A DNA stretch of 7,312 nt from Solirubrobacter ginsenosidimutans (GTDB lineage: Bacteria; Actinomycetota; Thermoleophilia; Solirubrobacterales; Solirubrobacteraceae), in assembly GCF_027587205.1 (NCBI RefSeq), contig NZ_JAPDOD010000106.1:1-7312 (forward strand). Direction: 5' to 3'. Both the position numbers and the translations under genes were made by a program. The notes beneath the pieces are model-generated. The model was not told the DNA's origin and did not search any database. It was given only the letters and a program-made list of their open reading frames with translations. Positions 5,354-7,312 of the stretch are shown in pieces (the stretch's first letter is position 1; the number at the start of each line of letters is the position of its first letter).

Positions 5354-7312
5354 GCGGCAAGCCCGTGCGCCAACTCCGTCCGCGCATTCACCCCCAGCTT
5401 GCGAAAGCCCGCGGCGAGGTGGGTCTCGACCGTCTTGACGCTCAGGAACAGCTCCTGCGCGATGGCGCGATTGCCCTTCCCGGCCGACGCCAGCTCACAG
5501 ATCTGCCGCTGGCGCGGCGTCAACGCGGCGGCGCCGTCGAGCGCCGCCTGCCGCGGCCGCAGCCCCGTCGCCACCAGCTCGCGGCGGGCGCGCAGCGCGA
5601 GGAGCATCGCGCCGGCCGCGTCGGCGTCGGCGAGGGCGGGCCGCAGCGTCTCGCGCGCTTCGCGGCGGGAGCCCAGGGACGCCTGCGCGCTGCCGAGCTC
5701 GAGCCGCAGGGCGACCGCCTCGGCGCCGCGTGCGAGCGTCAGCCCTTCCGAGCAGAGCGTGATCCGCGTCGCATGGTCCGGCTCGGCGACGGCGCGGGCA
5801 TGCAGGGCGCGCGCGATCGGGAGCCGCGCACCGAAGCGCCGCGCCCGCTCGAGCTCCTCGTCGGCCAGCGCGGCGGCCTCCTCGCGCCGCCCGAGATGGG
5901 CGAGTGCGAGCGCGGCGGTCGAGCGCCACGGGGCGAGCGTGGGGTTGGAGCGCCGCTGGCGTTCGCGCAGCTCCCCCGCCGCGAGCGCCTCGGCGAGGGC
6001 GCGCTCGAAGTCGCCCTCGAGCAGTGCCAATCGCGCGCGGGCGTGCCGCATGCCGACATGCCACAGCGCCGGGCCGAGATGTCCGCCGAGCCGGTGTCCG
6101 CGCAGGAACTCGTGCGCTTCCGCGAACGCCCCGCGCTCGGCGAGCGCGCCGACGAAGACGACGGCCGCGCCTCCGCTGAAGATGTCGAGCTGCTGGCCTG
6201 GCGCGAGGTCGAGGCCGAGCCGCGCGTGGTTCTCGGCGTCCGCGACCCGCCCCGTGCGCAGGGCGAGCTCCCCCGCGAACCAGGCCGCGGCCGTCCGTAG
6301 ACGAAGGGAGCGACGCGCCGTCGCCGCATCGCGCAGCGCAGCGATCGCCGCCTCGGCGTCCGCGTCGTCGGTCAGCACCAGCGCACGCGTGGCGATGACG
6401 TAGGCGGAGCGCCGGTCGGCCTCGGCCAGCAGCAGCCCGTCGTCCAAGGCACGGCGCGCGAGTGCCGCGCACGCCGCCGCGTCGGGCGCGGCCTGCTCGA
6501 TCCCGACCCACGCGCGGTGGGCCTTGACGACGCGCTGGAGCAGCGGGTCGGTCGTCGGGGTGTCGGCGATCGCCGCGACCCTTCGCGCACGCTCGGCTTG
6601 GCGGGCGGGGAGGATCATCAGCGCGTCCAGGGCCGCGGTCTCGACCGCCAGCCGGACGTCCGGATCGGGTTCGCCGGTGAGCTCGCGCTCGAACAGCCGC
6701 GCCAGATCCTCGTCGCGGGCATCGACGAGGTTGAGCATCGCGAGGCGGGTGAGCACGTCGACCCGGCCCGGACCCTCGACGTACTCGCGCAGCGCCTCGC
6801 GCAGGTGGGCGCGGGCCTCCGGGAGTCCGGCATCGAAGGCCACGGCGCCGAGTTGCGCGAGCATCTGCCCGCGATCGTCACCCGCCGCCCGCTCCTGCAA
6901 CGCACGCCCGAGATACGCCGCGGCGGCGTGCGGCTCGCCGCGCTCGGCGGCCGTGAACGCGGCGCGCGACAGCGAGGCGCTGACGGTGGGATCGGCGTGC
7001 GGACCCGACTCGAGCAGGTGCCCGGCGACGAGCTCGTCGTCGTCGCCCGTCGCGAGCAGCGCTTGGGCGGCCGCACGATGCGCCCGCTCGCGCTCGCCGC
7101 GCGACAGGGAAGAGAGGACCGCCGAGGCGATCAGGCGGTGCGCGAAGCGGTCCGCGACGGGCGCCGGGAGAGCGGCGGTCGCGGACGGGCCGGCGCCGCG
7201 CACCAGTGCGGCGGCGGCAACGGAACGCTCGCGCGTGGGCGCACCGGCGCCGCGCACTGCGGCCGCGACGTCGCTCCGCTCGCGCGCGAGCGCACCGGCG
7301 CCGCGCACCGCG
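5350..7312 (-). CDS. LAL-type LuxR family transcriptional regulator (5' partial)
   Basis: The frame is open to the right edge; 653 residues are visible, ending at TAG (5350-5352). The C-terminal 57 residues (5353-5523) form a LuxR/GerE helix-turn-helix: LTPRQRQICELASAGKGN, then RAIAQELFLSVKTVETHLAA, then FRKLGVNARTEL, with the usual LTPR start and the T-V-E-T-H recognition helix. Ahead of it lie about 500 residues of Ala/Leu/Arg-rich helical repeats of tetratricopeptide type. Near the visible N-terminus, RFAHRLIASAVLSSLSRGER and AHRAAA match the segment that follows the ATPase in LAL/MalT-like STAND regulators; the nucleotide-binding domain itself would be off-window. Such proteins bind a small ligand or partner through the repeats and activate transcription in an ATP-dependent way. 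The stop codon lies in the outer arm of the 169-bp palindrome. The gene lies upstream of, and in the same direction as, the secreted protein gene, so read-through is possible. Family assignment is firm; target genes are unknown. Confidence 0.92.
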   Translation of the reverse strand, partial: AVRGAGALARERSDVAAAVRGAGAPTRERSVAAAALVRGAGPSATAALPAPVADRFAHRLIASAVLSSLSRGERERAHRAAAQALLATGDDDELVAGHLLESGPHADPTVSASLSRAAFTAAERGEPHAAAAYLGRALQERAAGDDRGQMLAQLGAVAFDAGLPEARAHLREALREYVEGPGRVDVLTRLAMLNLVDARDEDLARLFERELTGEPDPDVRLAVETAALDALMILPARQAERARRVAAIADTPTTDPLLQRVVKAHRAWVGIEQAAPDAAACAALARRALDDGLLLAEADRRSAYVIATRALVLTDDADAEAAIAALRDAATARRSLRLRTAAAWFAGELALRTGRVADAENHARLGLDLAPGQQLDIFSGGAAVVFVGALAERGAFAEAHEFLRGHRLGGHLGPALWHVGMRHARARLALLEGDFERALAEALAAGELRERQRRSNPTLAPWRSTAALALAHLGRREEAAALADEELERARRFGARLPIARALHARAVAEPDHATRITLCSEGLTLARGAEAVALRLELGSAQASLGSRREARETLRPALADADAAGAMLLALRARRELVATGLRPRQAALDGAAALTPRQRQICELASAGKGNRAIAQELFLSVKTVETHLAAGFRKLGVNARTELAHGLAA
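7189..7312 (-). repeat. Tandem ~51-bp coding repeats in the LAL regulator, reaching the window edge
   Basis: The 23 bases at 7239-7261 recur at 7290-7312 with a single change, exactly 51 bases apart, and a diverged copy sits near 7189-7210. In protein the units are VRGAGA-xx-RERS-xx-AAA, with VRGAG beginning at 7308, 7257 and 7203 (periods of 17 and 18 residues). The last copy runs into the normal ALVRGAG...RFAHRLI segment of the family. The array looks like a duplication of the LVRGAG hairpin just before the helical repeats. Its other end is outside the window. Confidence 0.75.

Noticed and set aside
5209..6403. Two overlapping + strand open frames of more than 360 codons opposite the regulator
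   Set aside because: They are Arg/Ala-rich shadows of the regulator; the - strand encodes a clear LuxR-type helix-turn-helix and TPR-like repeats. They also run through the palindrome.

Overview
The window is high-GC DNA from what looks like a soil actinobacterium, most plausibly of the class Thermoleophilia (Solirubrobacterales, Solirubrobacter- or Conexibacter-like). The reasons are the strong G/C preference at third codon positions, a MalT/LAL-type LuxR regulator, and a secreted protein whose C-terminal FecR-like module (with the string LWGDGKGKFRTKG) I associate with that lineage. The taxon is an inference from remembered protein style, not a database result.

Layout. (1) 1-3615, + strand: the 3' part of a very large protein, open at the left edge, with 1204 visible residues. 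It has an Ala/Gly repeat tract, a conserved acidic linker, a long helical/coiled-coil region, an amphipathic-to-hydrophobic helical module, a charged linker and a C-terminal domain of about 285 residues that looks like a toxin tip. The conserved part matches my memory of the large proteins associated with extracellular contractile injection systems (eCIS), often annotated as DUF4157/eCIS-core proteins. (2) 3612-4016, + strand: a small, strongly acidic 134-residue protein whose GTG start overlaps the stop of gene 1. It is the best candidate for a cognate immunity protein or chaperone. (3) 4018-5148, - strand: a secreted protein with a signal peptide, a jelly-roll-like N-terminal domain and a FecR-like C-terminal domain. 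It converges on gene 2 with one base between the two stop codons. (4) 5185-5353: a 169-bp long imperfect palindrome that fills most of the only intergenic gap. (5) 5350-7312, - strand: the C-terminal part of a LAL-type LuxR regulator, open at the right edge, with a 17-residue tandem repeat at that edge.

Genes 1 and 2 form one translationally coupled unit, and I read them as an eCIS cargo/toxin plus its protector. Genes 3 and 4 lie in tandem on the other strand, with the palindrome between them. Nothing in the sequence ties them functionally to genes 1 and 2.

The two most interesting signals are the C-terminal toxin-like domain coupled to a tiny acidic gene, and the palindrome. In the palindrome, every transition mismatch between the arms becomes a G-U pair in RNA read from the - strand, which is the coding strand of both neighbouring genes. 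The palindrome also contributes the stop codon of the regulator.
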